Assembly (NCBI GenBank): GCA_044361315.1 | Contig: JBIKJA010000011.1 | Span: forward strand, 100,008-164,007 | Source: Crocinitomix sp044361315 | GTDB taxonomy: Bacteria > Bacteroidota > Bacteroidia > Flavobacteriales_D > Crocinitomicaceae | DNA: 64,000 bases | Direction of reading: 5' to 3' | Shown here: positions 17,808-27,385 of the stretch, one piece after another | Position numbering within the stretch: position 1 is the stretch's first letter | How the letters are laid out: every line of letters begins with the position of its first letter | Notes under the pieces: model-generated | What the model was told of the DNA's origin: nothing | What the model saw: the letters and a program-made list of their open reading frames with translations, nothing else | The model's database searches: none | Program-made: the position numbers and the translations under genes

Positions 17808-17847
17808 AACGTAAAAATTTGATTTAAAATCAATCAAAACTTACGTT
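17808..17847. terminator. Bidirectional hairpin between usp and the response regulator
   Basis: AACGTAA (17808-17814) pairs with TTACGTT (17841-17847) and TTTGATT (17818-17824) with AATCAAA (17832-17838), giving a long two-part stem. It lies between two convergent genes and runs into the regulator stop codon at 17846. The U-tracts are weak, so the call rests mainly on stem and location. Confidence 0.6.
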
Positions 17848-18895
17848 AAAACATAAAGTTTTTCAATTTTTCTGGTTTTAACACAGTAATGGTAGATCCT
17901 TTTATTGAGATATATCCGTCGGTTTTAAATTCTGATAAGGTTCGAATGACTGATTCGGTTGCAGTTCCTACAATCGATGCCAAATCATCGCGCGAAATGG
18001 AAATACTAAAATTATTTTCGTTTTCGTTGTATTTTTCACTCAATTTCAGCAACGAATCAGCCACCCTTTTTCGCACTGAATCGTAGGCTAAATTCAATAA
18101 TTCTTCTTGCTTTTCTGTGACCGAACCAACCAGCATTTTTGTAAATTTTTCCGAAACCTCCCGCGAAGTGTACAACAATCGCAGAAAATCTTCACGGCGA
18201 ATTAACACCACTTCACAATTTTCCATAGCTGCCGCCGAATTGGTATAATTAATTCCTTTAATCATTTCTTCAAATCCAAAAAAGTCCCCTTTCGAATATA
18301 AGCCCGTCACAAAATCTTTCGCATCGGCGTTCATTTTATAGGTTTTTATTTTCCCGGAAATGACAAAATAGAGGTAGTTTGGATAATCATTTTCAAAAAA
18401 GAGGTTGTCTTTTTTAATGTATTTTTTTGTTCGACGTTCAAAAGTTAAGGCCTCAATTCCAACTGCTTGATCTAAAAATGTGTGCAATCCTGCTTCACTT
18501 TTGTCAAATTCGCCAGTAAATTGTTCAATCCGTTTTAATCTGCGTTCGATAGCTTCGAGTAATTGACTATCGTCAAACGGTTTGGTCAAATAATCATCCG
18601 CACCCAAATTCATGCCTTTTCTAAAATCATCTTTCTCTGATTTAGCCGTTAAAAAAATAAACGGGATGGAGGATGTTTTCGGGTCCTTTCCAACCATGTA
18701 CAAAACCCCATACCCATCCAATTCAGGCATCATAATATCGCATAAAATCAAATCGGGCAATTCGTGTTTAATCAACGCAACTCCTTTTTTTCCATTTTCT
18801 GCGGTGACAACTTCGTAATTGGCTAATTCAAGAATTTCTTCAATGTTTTCGCGCATTTCCTGATTATCCTCAATTAAAGCTATTTTTTTTGACAT
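17846..18895 (-). CDS. Response regulator fused to a Crp/Fnr module (REC-cNMP-HTH)
   Basis: A 349-residue DNA-binding regulator with three parts. The receiver domain (~1-120) has phosphoacceptor Asp53 (CDIMMPELDG) and Lys105 (YLTKPF). A cyclic-nucleotide-binding-type beta-roll spans ~145-260. A Crp-type winged helix at ~265-345 carries ISRDDLASIVGTATESVIRTL. The four-cysteine pattern of Fnr is absent, so oxygen is not sensed by an N-terminal iron-sulfur cluster. Its gene lies five bases after the histidine kinase stop, so the kinase is the probable partner. Likely targets are FNR-like boxes before ccoI and ccoS; this is inference. Confidence 0.85.
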   Translation of the reverse strand: MSKKIALIEDNQEMRENIEEILELANYEVVTAENGKKGVALIKHELPDLILCDIMMPELDGYGVLYMVGKDPKTSSIPFIFLTAKSEKDDFRKGMNLGADDYLTKPFDDSQLLEAIERRLKRIEQFTGEFDKSEAGLHTFLDQAVGIEALTFERRTKKYIKKDNLFFENDYPNYLYFVISGKIKTYKMNADAKDFVTGLYSKGDFFGFEEMIKGINYTNSAAAMENCEVVLIRREDFLRLLYTSREVSEKFTKMLVGSVTEKQEELLNLAYDSVRKRVADSLLKLSEKYNENENNFSISISRDDLASIVGTATESVIRTLSEFKTDGYISIKGSTITVLKPEKLKNFMF

Positions 18896-18899
18896 TTTG

Positions 18900-20435
18900 T
18901 TAAATTTTATGTTGGATTGGTATCTGAATATTAAATGTTGTTCCTTTATTTTCTACACTTTCAAAAGTCATATTTCCATCTAACATTTCCAAGTATTTTA
19001 AGACAATATTTAAGCCCAACCCTGTACCTTTAATATGGGTGGCGTTTTTTGCTCTGAAAAAACGGGTGAATAGTTGTTTTTGATCTTCCTTCGGAATCCC
19101 GATTCCTTCATCACGTACACTTACGTTTAAAAAATGATCCTCTATCCAACTGGTATAAAAGATCGATTTCCCCTCGTCCGAATATTTAATGGCGTTAGAC
19201 AATAAATTGTAAAGAATATTTTTAATAATGGATGGATCCGATTCGATCATTTCACAATCACCTTCAATTTTGCGAACAATGGATTGCCCTTTTTTAGCAA
19301 TCGTATTCATTTCTTCACTAATATCAATCGATAAATGTTCGTAATTAAACTCGTGAATTTTTACGGGAGTGATTTGCGTTTCTAATTTGTCTACCGATAA
19401 AAAATCGTTTAAAATTTCCGTTAAAGCATGCACTGATTTTTTGATCCGATCGGTATGTTTATGTGTTTTTTCTAATTGACCGCGATCTATGTATTGCTCA
19501 ATCAAGGCAGCTGAAGACAAAACGGTGCTTAAAGGTGTACGAAATTCGTGAGAAGCCATAGACACAAAGCGCGATTTCATTTCGTTCAAATTTCGTTCTT
19601 TCACCAAAGCAGCATCTTTTTGTTCTAAAAATTGAATTTGCGTCGTGATGTTTTTTTCTATCACCAAAATTTGTTTTACTTGGTCGCCCTCGTATGCTAA
19701 AGGAACGGCATTAATTCGATAATATTGATCGTTAAATTTTAATTCAAAATCCTGAATTTCGCCTTCAAAAACACTCATTAAAGCCTTTTTAATTTTAGGT
19801 TGAATTTCAGATGAAAGACGTTCTAAATAATTGGTGCCAATCAATTTTTCACTTTTAACCCCCAATTGAAAAAGCTCTTGTCCATCTACAAAAATGTAAT
19901 TTAAGTTCTTATCAAAAACATTGATGGTTCCATTGGGGAAATTTCGGGCAATGGCACTGTATAAATCTCGACTTTCGCGCACTTCTTTGGTCCGTTCTTT
20001 TACTTTTTCTTCTAGGTTTTGATTTAAATTCCGAATTTCTTCTTCTTTGACCACACGATCGGAAATGTCAGTAATTAAGGCCGTAATGTATCGTTTACCT
20101 TCAATTTCTACATGATTTAAGCTGATTTCCACATAAAACGTTGAATTATCAAGTCGTTTCGCTTGTAAATTCATTCCTGCACCCATTGCCCGTTTGTGTG
20201 GGTTATGATGAAAATCAGTTCTTAGTTTGGTATGGTGGACTCGCATGGTATCTGGAAGTAAATCTTCAACCGTTAAGCCTATCACTTTTCCTATTTCATA
20301 GCCAAATAATTCACAGGTACGGGGATTCGCCATTACGATGGTACCACGTTGATCAACAATAATAAAGCCCTCGGTTATTGAGTCAAACAAGCTTTTGTAA
20401 ATGGGCTCATTAATAAAGGTATTATCCGTTTCCAC
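18900..20435 (-). CDS. Cytosolic PAS-PAS histidine kinase
   Basis: A 511-residue sensor kinase without membrane segments. It has a PAS domain with PAC segment (~10-130), a coiled-coil linker (~130-155), a second PAS (~160-265), HisKA with His296 in MASHEFRTPLS, and an HATPase domain with DEGIGIPKED and GTGLGLNIVLKY. The start is a GTG at 20433-20435; the next in-frame ATG would cut off the first PAS. Paired with the REC-Crp regulator and facing ccoI, it resembles a FixL-FixJ/K arrangement. Whether a PAS binds haem cannot be read from the sequence. Confidence 0.88.
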   Translation of the reverse strand: METDNTFINEPIYKSLFDSITEGFIIVDQRGTIVMANPRTCELFGYEIGKVIGLTVEDLLPDTMRVHHTKLRTDFHHNPHKRAMGAGMNLQAKRLDNSTFYVEISLNHVEIEGKRYITALITDISDRVVKEEEIRNLNQNLEEKVKERTKEVRESRDLYSAIARNFPNGTINVFDKNLNYIFVDGQELFQLGVKSEKLIGTNYLERLSSEIQPKIKKALMSVFEGEIQDFELKFNDQYYRINAVPLAYEGDQVKQILVIEKNITTQIQFLEQKDAALVKERNLNEMKSRFVSMASHEFRTPLSTVLSSAALIEQYIDRGQLEKTHKHTDRIKKSVHALTEILNDFLSVDKLETQITPVKIHEFNYEHLSIDISEEMNTIAKKGQSIVRKIEGDCEMIESDPSIIKNILYNLLSNAIKYSDEGKSIFYTSWIEDHFLNVSVRDEGIGIPKEDQKQLFTRFFRAKNATHIKGTGLGLNIVLKYLEMLDGNMTFESVENKGTTFNIQIPIQHKI

Positions 20436-20449
20436 GCTTTTTTATTTAG

Positions 20450-20463
20450 TTGATTAATATCAG
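20450..20463. promoter_or_regulatory. FNR-like box between the histidine kinase and ccoI
   Basis: TTGAT-TAAT-ATCAG differs at one position from the FNR consensus TTGAT-N4-ATCAA. A -7-like element CAACTTTG (20486-20493) before ccoI would place the dyad centre near -42, the class II activator position. On the other side it is ~21 bases before the kinase GTG, where binding could repress the kinase-regulator pair. Confidence 0.6.
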
Positions 20464-20512
20464 GATAAAAGTAGAAAGAAAATGGCAACTTTGTCCTCAG
20501 AAAATAGAAGAA

Positions 20513-22863
20513 ATGAGTACTTGTTATCATTGTGGTGATCAATGTCGGGAAGAACTGAATTATGACTCCCATGTTTTTTGTTGTACAGGCTGTAAAACGG
20601 TGTATGAAATCCTGAATGCCACGGAAATGAATAAGTACTATTCTCTTGATGATAATCCAGGAATCAGGCCCAGTTCAGCGGTTAAAGGGAGCTATAATTA
20701 CTTGGATTTAGAAGAATTTAAACAAAAGCTCGTTTTTTTTGAAGAAGGAACTGTTTTAAAAGTTAGCTTTTTTTTACCTCAAATTCATTGTAGCTCGTGT
20801 CTTTGGTTGTTAGAACGGTTGCATAATTTAAATCCTGGGGTAATTCAATGTCAATTAGATTTTGCGAAGAAAATTGCTGTTATTACGTTTGATACCCAAG
20901 TTATTTCCTTGCGCGAATTGGCAGAATTATTGGCCACGATTGGCTATCCTCCTAAAATTACCTTAGAGGATTACGAGGGCAAGCCTGCCAAATCAACCAA
21001 CAAACGACTTTTATTACAAATTGGCGTGGCAGGGTTTTGTTTTGGCAATATCATGTTGCTTAGTTTTCCAGATTATTTGGGTTTAAATGCCAACGATGCT
21101 AATTTTCAACGGTTGTTTGGCATCTTGAATTTGGTGCTAGCGATGCCTGTCTTATTCTTTGGTGCAAGCGATTATTTAGTGTCAGGTTTCAAGGCCTTGC
21201 GTGCTAAAACCATTAATATTGATGTTCCACTTTCGTTGGGAATCATTGCCTTGTTTTTACAATCGCTGTACGAAATTATTACCCATTCAGGTGCAGGTTA
21301 CATGGATTCGTTTGCAGGGTTAATTTTTTACCTCTTAATTGGCAAGTGGTTTCAACAACAAACCTATTCCGCTATTAATTTTGAACGCGATTACGAATCC
21401 TATTTCCCAATTTCAGTAGCCAAAATGGTGGACGGGCAGGAAGAAATTGTCGCATTAAAATCCGTAAAAGTTGGCGATCGACTAATCATTCGCAACAACG
21501 AACTTATTCCAACCGATGCCGTTTTAATGGAAGGTAACGGCAGTATAGATTATAGTTTTGTCACCGGCGAATCTGCCCTTATCGAAAAAAAGGAAGGTGA
21601 TAAACTCTTTGCAGGGGGTAGGCAAGAAGGCACTTCTATTGAAATCGAAGTACTCAAAGATGTCAAAAATAGTTACTTAACCCAATTGTGGAACAACCCT
21701 ATTTTTGACAAAGAAAAAGTTACGGTGTCCCTTTCCGACCGCATCAGCCAATATTTTACTTTGTTAATCATTGGCATCGCGCTTATCAGTGGCATTGTTT
21801 GGTATTATATCGATTCGTCTAATTCCATTTTTGTTATTTCCTCCATCTTAATTATTGCTTGCCCTTGTGCTATTGCACTTTCGGTGCCATTTACCTACGG
21901 AAATAGTATGCGTATTTTGGGTCGTAAATCGCTTTACCTCCGAACCACCCGCGTCATCGAACCAATCGACGGAATTACCTGCGTGGTTTTTGATAAAACA
22001 GGTACCATTACGCAAAACGAAGAAGCAGCCATGCGTTGGCAAGGAAGGCCCTTTAGCAACCAAGAGGAATGTGAGATCGCCGCGGTGGTGAAAGATTCAG
22101 CACACCCCTTAAGTCGTAAAATAGCCGCTTTTTTAACAGGTGATAAAGGCATCGTCTCAACATTCATGGAAGAGATGATGGGGAAAGGGATTCGTGCTAC
22201 GGTGCAAGGAAATGAGTATTTGATTGGAAGTGCTACTTTTACATCCACCATTGCCACCGACAACCAAACCCGTGTTTACATTAACAAAAACGGGAATGGG
22301 ATAGGTTCATTCGTTTTTTCAAATACTTACCGTTCAGGCATGGCGGATTTGTTTAAAACCTTGGCAAAAACCAAAAAAATTCACATCCTATCAGGTGACA
22401 ACAATGCCGAATTGGAAGCCCTAAAAGCCATTACCCCCGCAGGCACCATCATCAATTTTAACCAAACACCCGAATACAAACTTCAATACATCACGCAATT
22501 ACAGGCGCAAGGTGAAAAAGTTATGATGTTAGGCGATGGATTAAACGATGCAGGCGCACTAAAAAAGAGCGATGTCGGCGTTTCGGTGGTGGACGATATT
22601 TATGCCTTCAGTCCCGCTTCCGATGCCATCATTGCAGGCGACAAACTCACCCAATTAGCCAATTACATGGATTACGCCAAATTCAGCAAAACCGTGGTCA
22701 AATTAAGTTATATCTTTTCATTGCTCTACAATACCATCGGACTCTATTTTGCCATTTCTGGCACCCTCACTCCTTTAGTCGCCGCCATTTTAATGCCTGT
22801 CAGTTCAATAACTGTGGTTGTTTTTGTGACGTTGATGACCAATATTAAGGGAAAATCGTTGGT

Positions 22864-22867
<4 letters not shown>
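20513..22867 (+). CDS. ccoI: Copper-translocating P-type ATPase for cbb3 oxidase (CcoI/FixI)
   Basis: A P1B-type copper ATPase; the start at 20513 (MSTCYHCG) gives 784 residues. It has an N-terminal cysteine-rich zinc-ribbon-like segment (CYHCG, CCTGCKTVYE), a heavy-metal-associated domain with CSSC (~105), about eight membrane helices, the ion-binding CPC in IACPCAIALS, the phosphorylation motif DKTGTIT and the hinge GDGLNDAGALKKS. It exports or delivers copper for assembly of cbb3 oxidase at the inner membrane. It faces away from the two-component pair and lies beside the remaining cco genes on the opposite strand. Confidence 0.92.
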
Positions 22868-23484
<617 letters not shown>

Positions 23485-23551
23485 TTTTCAATTCTAGGAA
23501 TCAACCAATGATCCCTTCAGAAAAACGAGGTACAAGGTAAATAAATAAATT

Positions 23552-24238
23552 TTATTTACAAATCATATAATTTTCCCCAAGGCGGGGTGGATGCAGGGCA
23601 GTGTTATAATTATTGACACCTTTCCAAATCATGAAACAGCCGATGGCACTAAAGGCGATGATGCGGGCTGGAACTAAAAAGCGGCGGATGTGGGTTTGAA
23701 CAAAATCTTTGGTAAAAATGAGCAAACTCATAAAAGGCATAGTGCCGATTCCGAAAAGTGCCATGAATAACATTCCTTCCAATAGGGTGGGTTGGGCGAT
23801 GGCTCCTAAGGCTGCCATGTAAACCATACCACACGGAATAAATCCATTTAAAAATCCGATGTAAAACGTATATTCTAAACGGTTTTTATTTAAGGCTTTT
23901 GCTAATTGATTTTTAATGCGAATAACAGGCAAAAAAAAGGTATTTCCTTTTCGCTCAAGATTGGTGAGGAGGGAAGGTAAAAAGGCAATAATTAAAATCA
24001 GTAAACCGACACTGAAAGTAATTATTGCCTGCACTTTGAAACTTGTAATAAATACGGAAACCAGTCCGATTAATGTTCCAATCACCACATAAGCTAGTAT
24101 TTTGCCTGCATGGTAGAGTAAGATAGAGAAAATTCGGTTTTTACCTTTTGCTCCGGGAACCATTAAGGCAATTGGGCCGCACATTCCGATGCAATGCCAA
24201 CTGCTTAACAATCCTAAAAGAAAGGCAGAAAAAATCAT
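23552..24238 (-). CDS. TauE/SafE-like membrane protein associated with cbb3 oxidase assembly
   Basis: A 228-residue membrane protein with about six helices. It opens FLLGLLSSWHCIGMCGPIAL and repeats the theme at GFLNGFIPCGMVYMAALGA. The paired WHC...MCGP and PCG motifs are those of the SafE/DsbD-like family often placed at the end of ccoNOQP-GHIS clusters. Conserved Cys/His in the first helices suggest copper or thiol handling during oxidase maturation. Its start codon abuts the ccoH stop (1-base overlap at 24238), so it is the last gene of the operon. Role in assembly is contextual. Confidence 0.78.
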   Translation of the reverse strand: MIFSAFLLGLLSSWHCIGMCGPIALMVPGAKGKNRIFSILLYHAGKILAYVVIGTLIGLVSVFITSFKVQAIITFSVGLLILIIAFLPSLLTNLERKGNTFFLPVIRIKNQLAKALNKNRLEYTFYIGFLNGFIPCGMVYMAALGAIAQPTLLEGMLFMALFGIGTMPFMSLLIFTKDFVQTHIRRFLVPARIIAFSAIGCFMIWKGVNNYNTALHPPRLGENYMICK

Positions 24239-24672
24239 TAAAACTGGATATTAGATTCAAAAACATACCCCATTTGCGCCTGATCTTTCCATTGAATGGT
24301 GATGTCGTAATACCCTTCTTTGAAGTTAGAATAGGGTAATAGTTGCATCCCATTTTCATTGATCGCTAAATCAAATTCACGGTCGTGCTTTTTTTGATCC
24401 GGGCGATAAAAACTGATGGTGCCGTCGGTTGCTCCTTTCATTTCCGCTGGAAATAAAAAGGTAACCCCATTTTCATTTTTTTCAAAATGGATTTCGGTGC
24501 CCAGATGGGTATAGTTTGATTTGTCCGTTTTTAATTGGTCAAATGCCAATTCATTTTCGTAATAATCATCCCGCACCAAGTCGGCATTTTTTGTGAAGGC
24601 AACATACACCATTGTGCCTATAAACCCAATGAACGCTAACATAAATATGGTAATTCCTTTTCCCCAATTCAT
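24238..24672 (-). CDS. ccoH: CcoH/FixH family protein
   Basis: A 144-residue protein with one N-terminal membrane helix (~5-25: ITIFMLAFIGFIGTMVYVAF) and a periplasmic beta-sandwich ending in the FixH-like pattern GYYDITIQWKDQ. CcoH interacts with the assembling cbb3 oxidase and is required for its stability. It sits directly after ccoG (12-base gap) and before the SafE-like gene. Confidence 0.85.
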   Translation of the reverse strand: MNWGKGITIFMLAFIGFIGTMVYVAFTKNADLVRDDYYENELAFDQLKTDKSNYTHLGTEIHFEKNENGVTFLFPAEMKGATDGTISFYRPDQKKHDREFDLAINENGMQLLPYSNFKEGYYDITIQWKDQAQMGYVFESNIQF

Positions 24673-24684
24673 AGTTTTATTTTT

Positions 24685-26082
24685 TTAAAAACCTGGCCCA
24701 CTAAAATTCACCTCGTCTTCCTCAATCAATTCACCGTCCATAGATAAACCAATGGTAACAGGAGTGATTGAACTTCGGATGTCTTTTGTGAACATTTTAA
24801 TTAATAATTGACGTTCAACACGTTTTCCCTTTTCAATGTGGATTGGTCCACCCACTGCTTCTAACGTGGCGTTATTACTTAAGACAGACAAGGTCAATTC
24901 GTGATCTTGGTTGGTCTTATTTAAGAGCGTCGCTTTAAAAATATTGACAATAGTGGTATCGTTGACTTTCGTATAGGTAGTACCTCTTAAGCCCAAAACA
25001 TTCATTTCAATTTCAGAACGGTTAAGAATAAGTGCTACCAATAAACCAACAATGGCAAACATTAGGACAATATAAGCTTTCGCTCGCCCGCTTAATTTCC
25101 ATTTGGTGCGGGTAGAAATTCCCTCTTCAGAATCGTACCGAATCAACCCTTTTTCAAGACCAACTTTATCCATCATCGAATCGCATGCATCCATACAAAG
25201 CGCGCAACTTACACATTCCAATTGGGTTCCGTGACGAATGTCGATTCCAGTAGGGCAAACGTGGAGACACAAACCACAATCAATACAATCACCTTTCCCT
25301 TTTTCGGCACGGTCCTCATCTTTTCGGAAAGATCCTCGGTTTTCTCCACGAACTTTATCATATGCAACTACGACCGATTTTTTATCCAATAAAACCCCTT
25401 GAAGTCGCCCATAAGGACAAACGGTTGTACACACTTGTTCGCGAAACCAGGCAAAAACGGCGAAGAACACGGTGGTAAAAACTATGATTGCCGTAAGACC
25501 ACCAATATGATTTGCAGGATCGTCAAAAATAATTTCTTGTAATTCCTCCGTTCCGATAATGTATCCCAAAAACGTATTCGCAATCAAGAAAGAAATCAGC
25601 CAAAAAATTCCCCATTTTAAGGCACGTTTGCCAATTTTATGCCTGTTCCAAGGCATTCGGTCTAATTTTTTTTGTTCATTCCAATCCCCGTCGATCCAAT
25701 ATTCGATGCGCCTGAACACCATTTCCATAAAAATGGTTTGCGGACAGACCCACCCACAAAAAAGACGACCAAAGACTACGGTAAAAACAATTACAAGAAC
25801 CACAAAAGCCACCATTCCGAGGGCGAAAATAAACATGTCTTGTGGCCAAAAAATCTGCCCAAAAATCACGAATTTTCGCTCAAGGATATTCATCAATAAA
25901 AGAGGTTCTCCTCCAATCCGAATAAATGGGCCTGCAAAAAGGAACGCAAGTAGCGAATAAGCTAAAATTGCCCTTTTGGTAAAGTATTTACCGAATTGTT
26001 TTTTTGGATAGAGCCAAATTCGTTTACCGTCAACATCTACAGTGGCGATTTTATCTCTAAATCCTTCTTCTTCAGTCGACAT
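24685..26082 (-). CDS. ccoG: CcoG/FixG, ferredoxin-like cbb3 oxidase assembly protein
   Basis: A 465-residue inner-membrane protein with several helices, the membrane motif CGWVCPQTIFMEMVFRRIEYWI, two 4Fe-4S clusters (CIDCGLCLHVCP and CVSCALCMDACD) and a C-terminal Ig-like IgFixG fold (~355-465). CcoG reduces Cu(II) to Cu(I) for insertion into cbb3 oxidase. Normal length for the family. Placed nine bases after ccoP in the cco operon. Confidence 0.92.
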   Translation of the reverse strand: MSTEEEGFRDKIATVDVDGKRIWLYPKKQFGKYFTKRAILAYSLLAFLFAGPFIRIGGEPLLLMNILERKFVIFGQIFWPQDMFIFALGMVAFVVLVIVFTVVFGRLFCGWVCPQTIFMEMVFRRIEYWIDGDWNEQKKLDRMPWNRHKIGKRALKWGIFWLISFLIANTFLGYIIGTEELQEIIFDDPANHIGGLTAIIVFTTVFFAVFAWFREQVCTTVCPYGRLQGVLLDKKSVVVAYDKVRGENRGSFRKDEDRAEKGKGDCIDCGLCLHVCPTGIDIRHGTQLECVSCALCMDACDSMMDKVGLEKGLIRYDSEEGISTRTKWKLSGRAKAYIVLMFAIVGLLVALILNRSEIEMNVLGLRGTTYTKVNDTTIVNIFKATLLNKTNQDHELTLSVLSNNATLEAVGGPIHIEKGKRVERQLLIKMFTKDIRSSITPVTIGLSMDGELIEEDEVNFSGPGF

Positions 26083-26091
26083 TTTGACTAA

Positions 26092-27201
26092 TTATTTTTC
26101 TATTCCTTGAGGTATTTTACCTTCCGGAGGGGCAACATATTCTAATTGCAAAACGTAAGAGGCAACCTCTTGAATTTGATCAGCAGGTAACAACGCCTTC
26201 CAAGCAGTCATGCCGTTTTTGGCCCCTTCAGAGATGGTCGTAAATACCCCTTTGATATCATTTTCATAAATCCAATGTTTATCCGTTAAATTTGGACCAA
26301 CCCCACCTCGTCCGCCTTCCATATGACACGAAGTGCAATAGGTATCGTACGTTACCTTACCAGCCGAAATTGAACTTGCATCTGTTAAGAACTCTGCAGT
26401 TTCTGCAGTAATTAATTCTGGATGCGCTTTTTTGTATTCAGCTTCTTGTAAATCGCCAGCGGCCATTTCTGCTAAATATTCTGCTTCTTGTAAATTCCCG
26501 ATTTCAAACACTTGATAGTAAAATAAATAGCCAATTGCCCAAACGATGGTAATGTAGAAACCATATTTCCACCATGGTGGTAATTGGTTATCCAACTCGG
26601 TAATTCCATCGTAATCGTGATCGATCAAAATAGAAGCCTCATTTTCGATTGGAACAGCATTCGTTAACGCTTGATTCAATTTACGCCATCTGAATAGACT
26701 TCGTTGTTCAACTTCATCCGCAACCGTTCCTTTAACAATGCCAGCAAAATAAATGATGAACATAATTAAGATGACATCGACCATAATGTAAGCCCAAAAA
26801 ACGCCGTCTGAAAAACCAATCAAACTACTGCCTTCAGCTACCGGTGCTGCTGCCATCAAACTAGATGAAGCAAAAATGCCAACCAGTGCCAAAATCACTT
26901 TAGGAAGACTTGATTTTTTACGCTCTTCGTCTTTGAATTTTAGGATGTTTTTAGTTGAACTTGCCATGCTCATCATTACTGCCAACAAGACAAATGTGAA
27001 GACATTCATAATAATAAACAACATGGTAGAACTAAGTCCCATTTGCTCATAAATTGGAATTGAAATTTCAGGTGCACTTGCAGCCGCAACTGGTGCGCTA
27101 GCGACAACGGTAGCAGCAGAGTCTTGCGCCATCAATCCAAGATTGGAAATCAACAACATCAACAAGAGTGATGCTTTTTTTATTTTATCTCGACTTTTCA
27201 T
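26092..27201 (-). CDS. ccoP: cbb3 oxidase cytochrome c subunit CcoP (single-haem form)
   Basis: I set the start at 27201 (MKSRDKIKKA), giving 369 residues and avoiding overlap with ccoQ; the longer frame would run into that gene. There is a signal-like helix, a second helix (~57-78), a third (~130-155), a fourth near the GFYITIVWAIGYLFYYQVF segment, and a C-terminal cytochrome c domain. Only one haem motif is present (CTSCH near residue 282), whereas proteobacterial CcoP has two. The axial Met is probably in GMTAWK. It carries electrons to the CcoNO subunit. Confidence 0.9.
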   Translation of the reverse strand: MKSRDKIKKASLLLMLLISNLGLMAQDSAATVVASAPVAAASAPEISIPIYEQMGLSSTMLFIIMNVFTFVLLAVMMSMASSTKNILKFKDEERKKSSLPKVILALVGIFASSSLMAAAPVAEGSSLIGFSDGVFWAYIMVDVILIMFIIYFAGIVKGTVADEVEQRSLFRWRKLNQALTNAVPIENEASILIDHDYDGITELDNQLPPWWKYGFYITIVWAIGYLFYYQVFEIGNLQEAEYLAEMAAGDLQEAEYKKAHPELITAETAEFLTDASSISAGKVTYDTYCTSCHMEGGRGGVGPNLTDKHWIYENDIKGVFTTISEGAKNGMTAWKALLPADQIQEVASYVLQLEYVAPPEGKIPQGIEK

Positions 27202-27211
27202 AATCAAAATT

Positions 27212-27385
27212 TTAATCATTATCATCCAATGGAATTTGTTTAATCTCTTCAATCTTCGATCTGTCAGCTCTCAAAATATAAATTCCAAGTCCTACAAAAA
27301 AGGTGAAGAAAATGACGAGCGAAACAATGGGATATATTTCAATCCCATCGATACTCGTTAAGTGGTTTTTTATATAGCTTAACAT
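27212..27385 (-). CDS. ccoQ: CcoQ/FixQ small subunit of cbb3 oxidase
   Basis: A 57-residue frame that I translated by eye. It begins MLSYIKNHLTSIDGIEIYP, has one membrane helix (~18-39), then a charged tail (LRADRSKIEEIK) ending DDND. Size, single helix, tail and its place between ccoNO and ccoP match CcoQ. Its ATG overlaps the ccoNO stop codon as TAATG, and ccoP starts 10 bases after its stop, so translation is coupled. Confidence 0.85.
   Translation of the reverse strand: MLSYIKNHLTSIDGIEIYPIVSLVIFFTFFVGLGIYILRADRSKIEEIKQIPLDDND

Noticed and set aside
17819..17837. TTGATTTAAAATCAA-like FNR box near the usp 3' end
   Set aside because: It has the wrong spacer (5 instead of 4) and is part of the stem of the shared convergent hairpin, with no promoter downstream.
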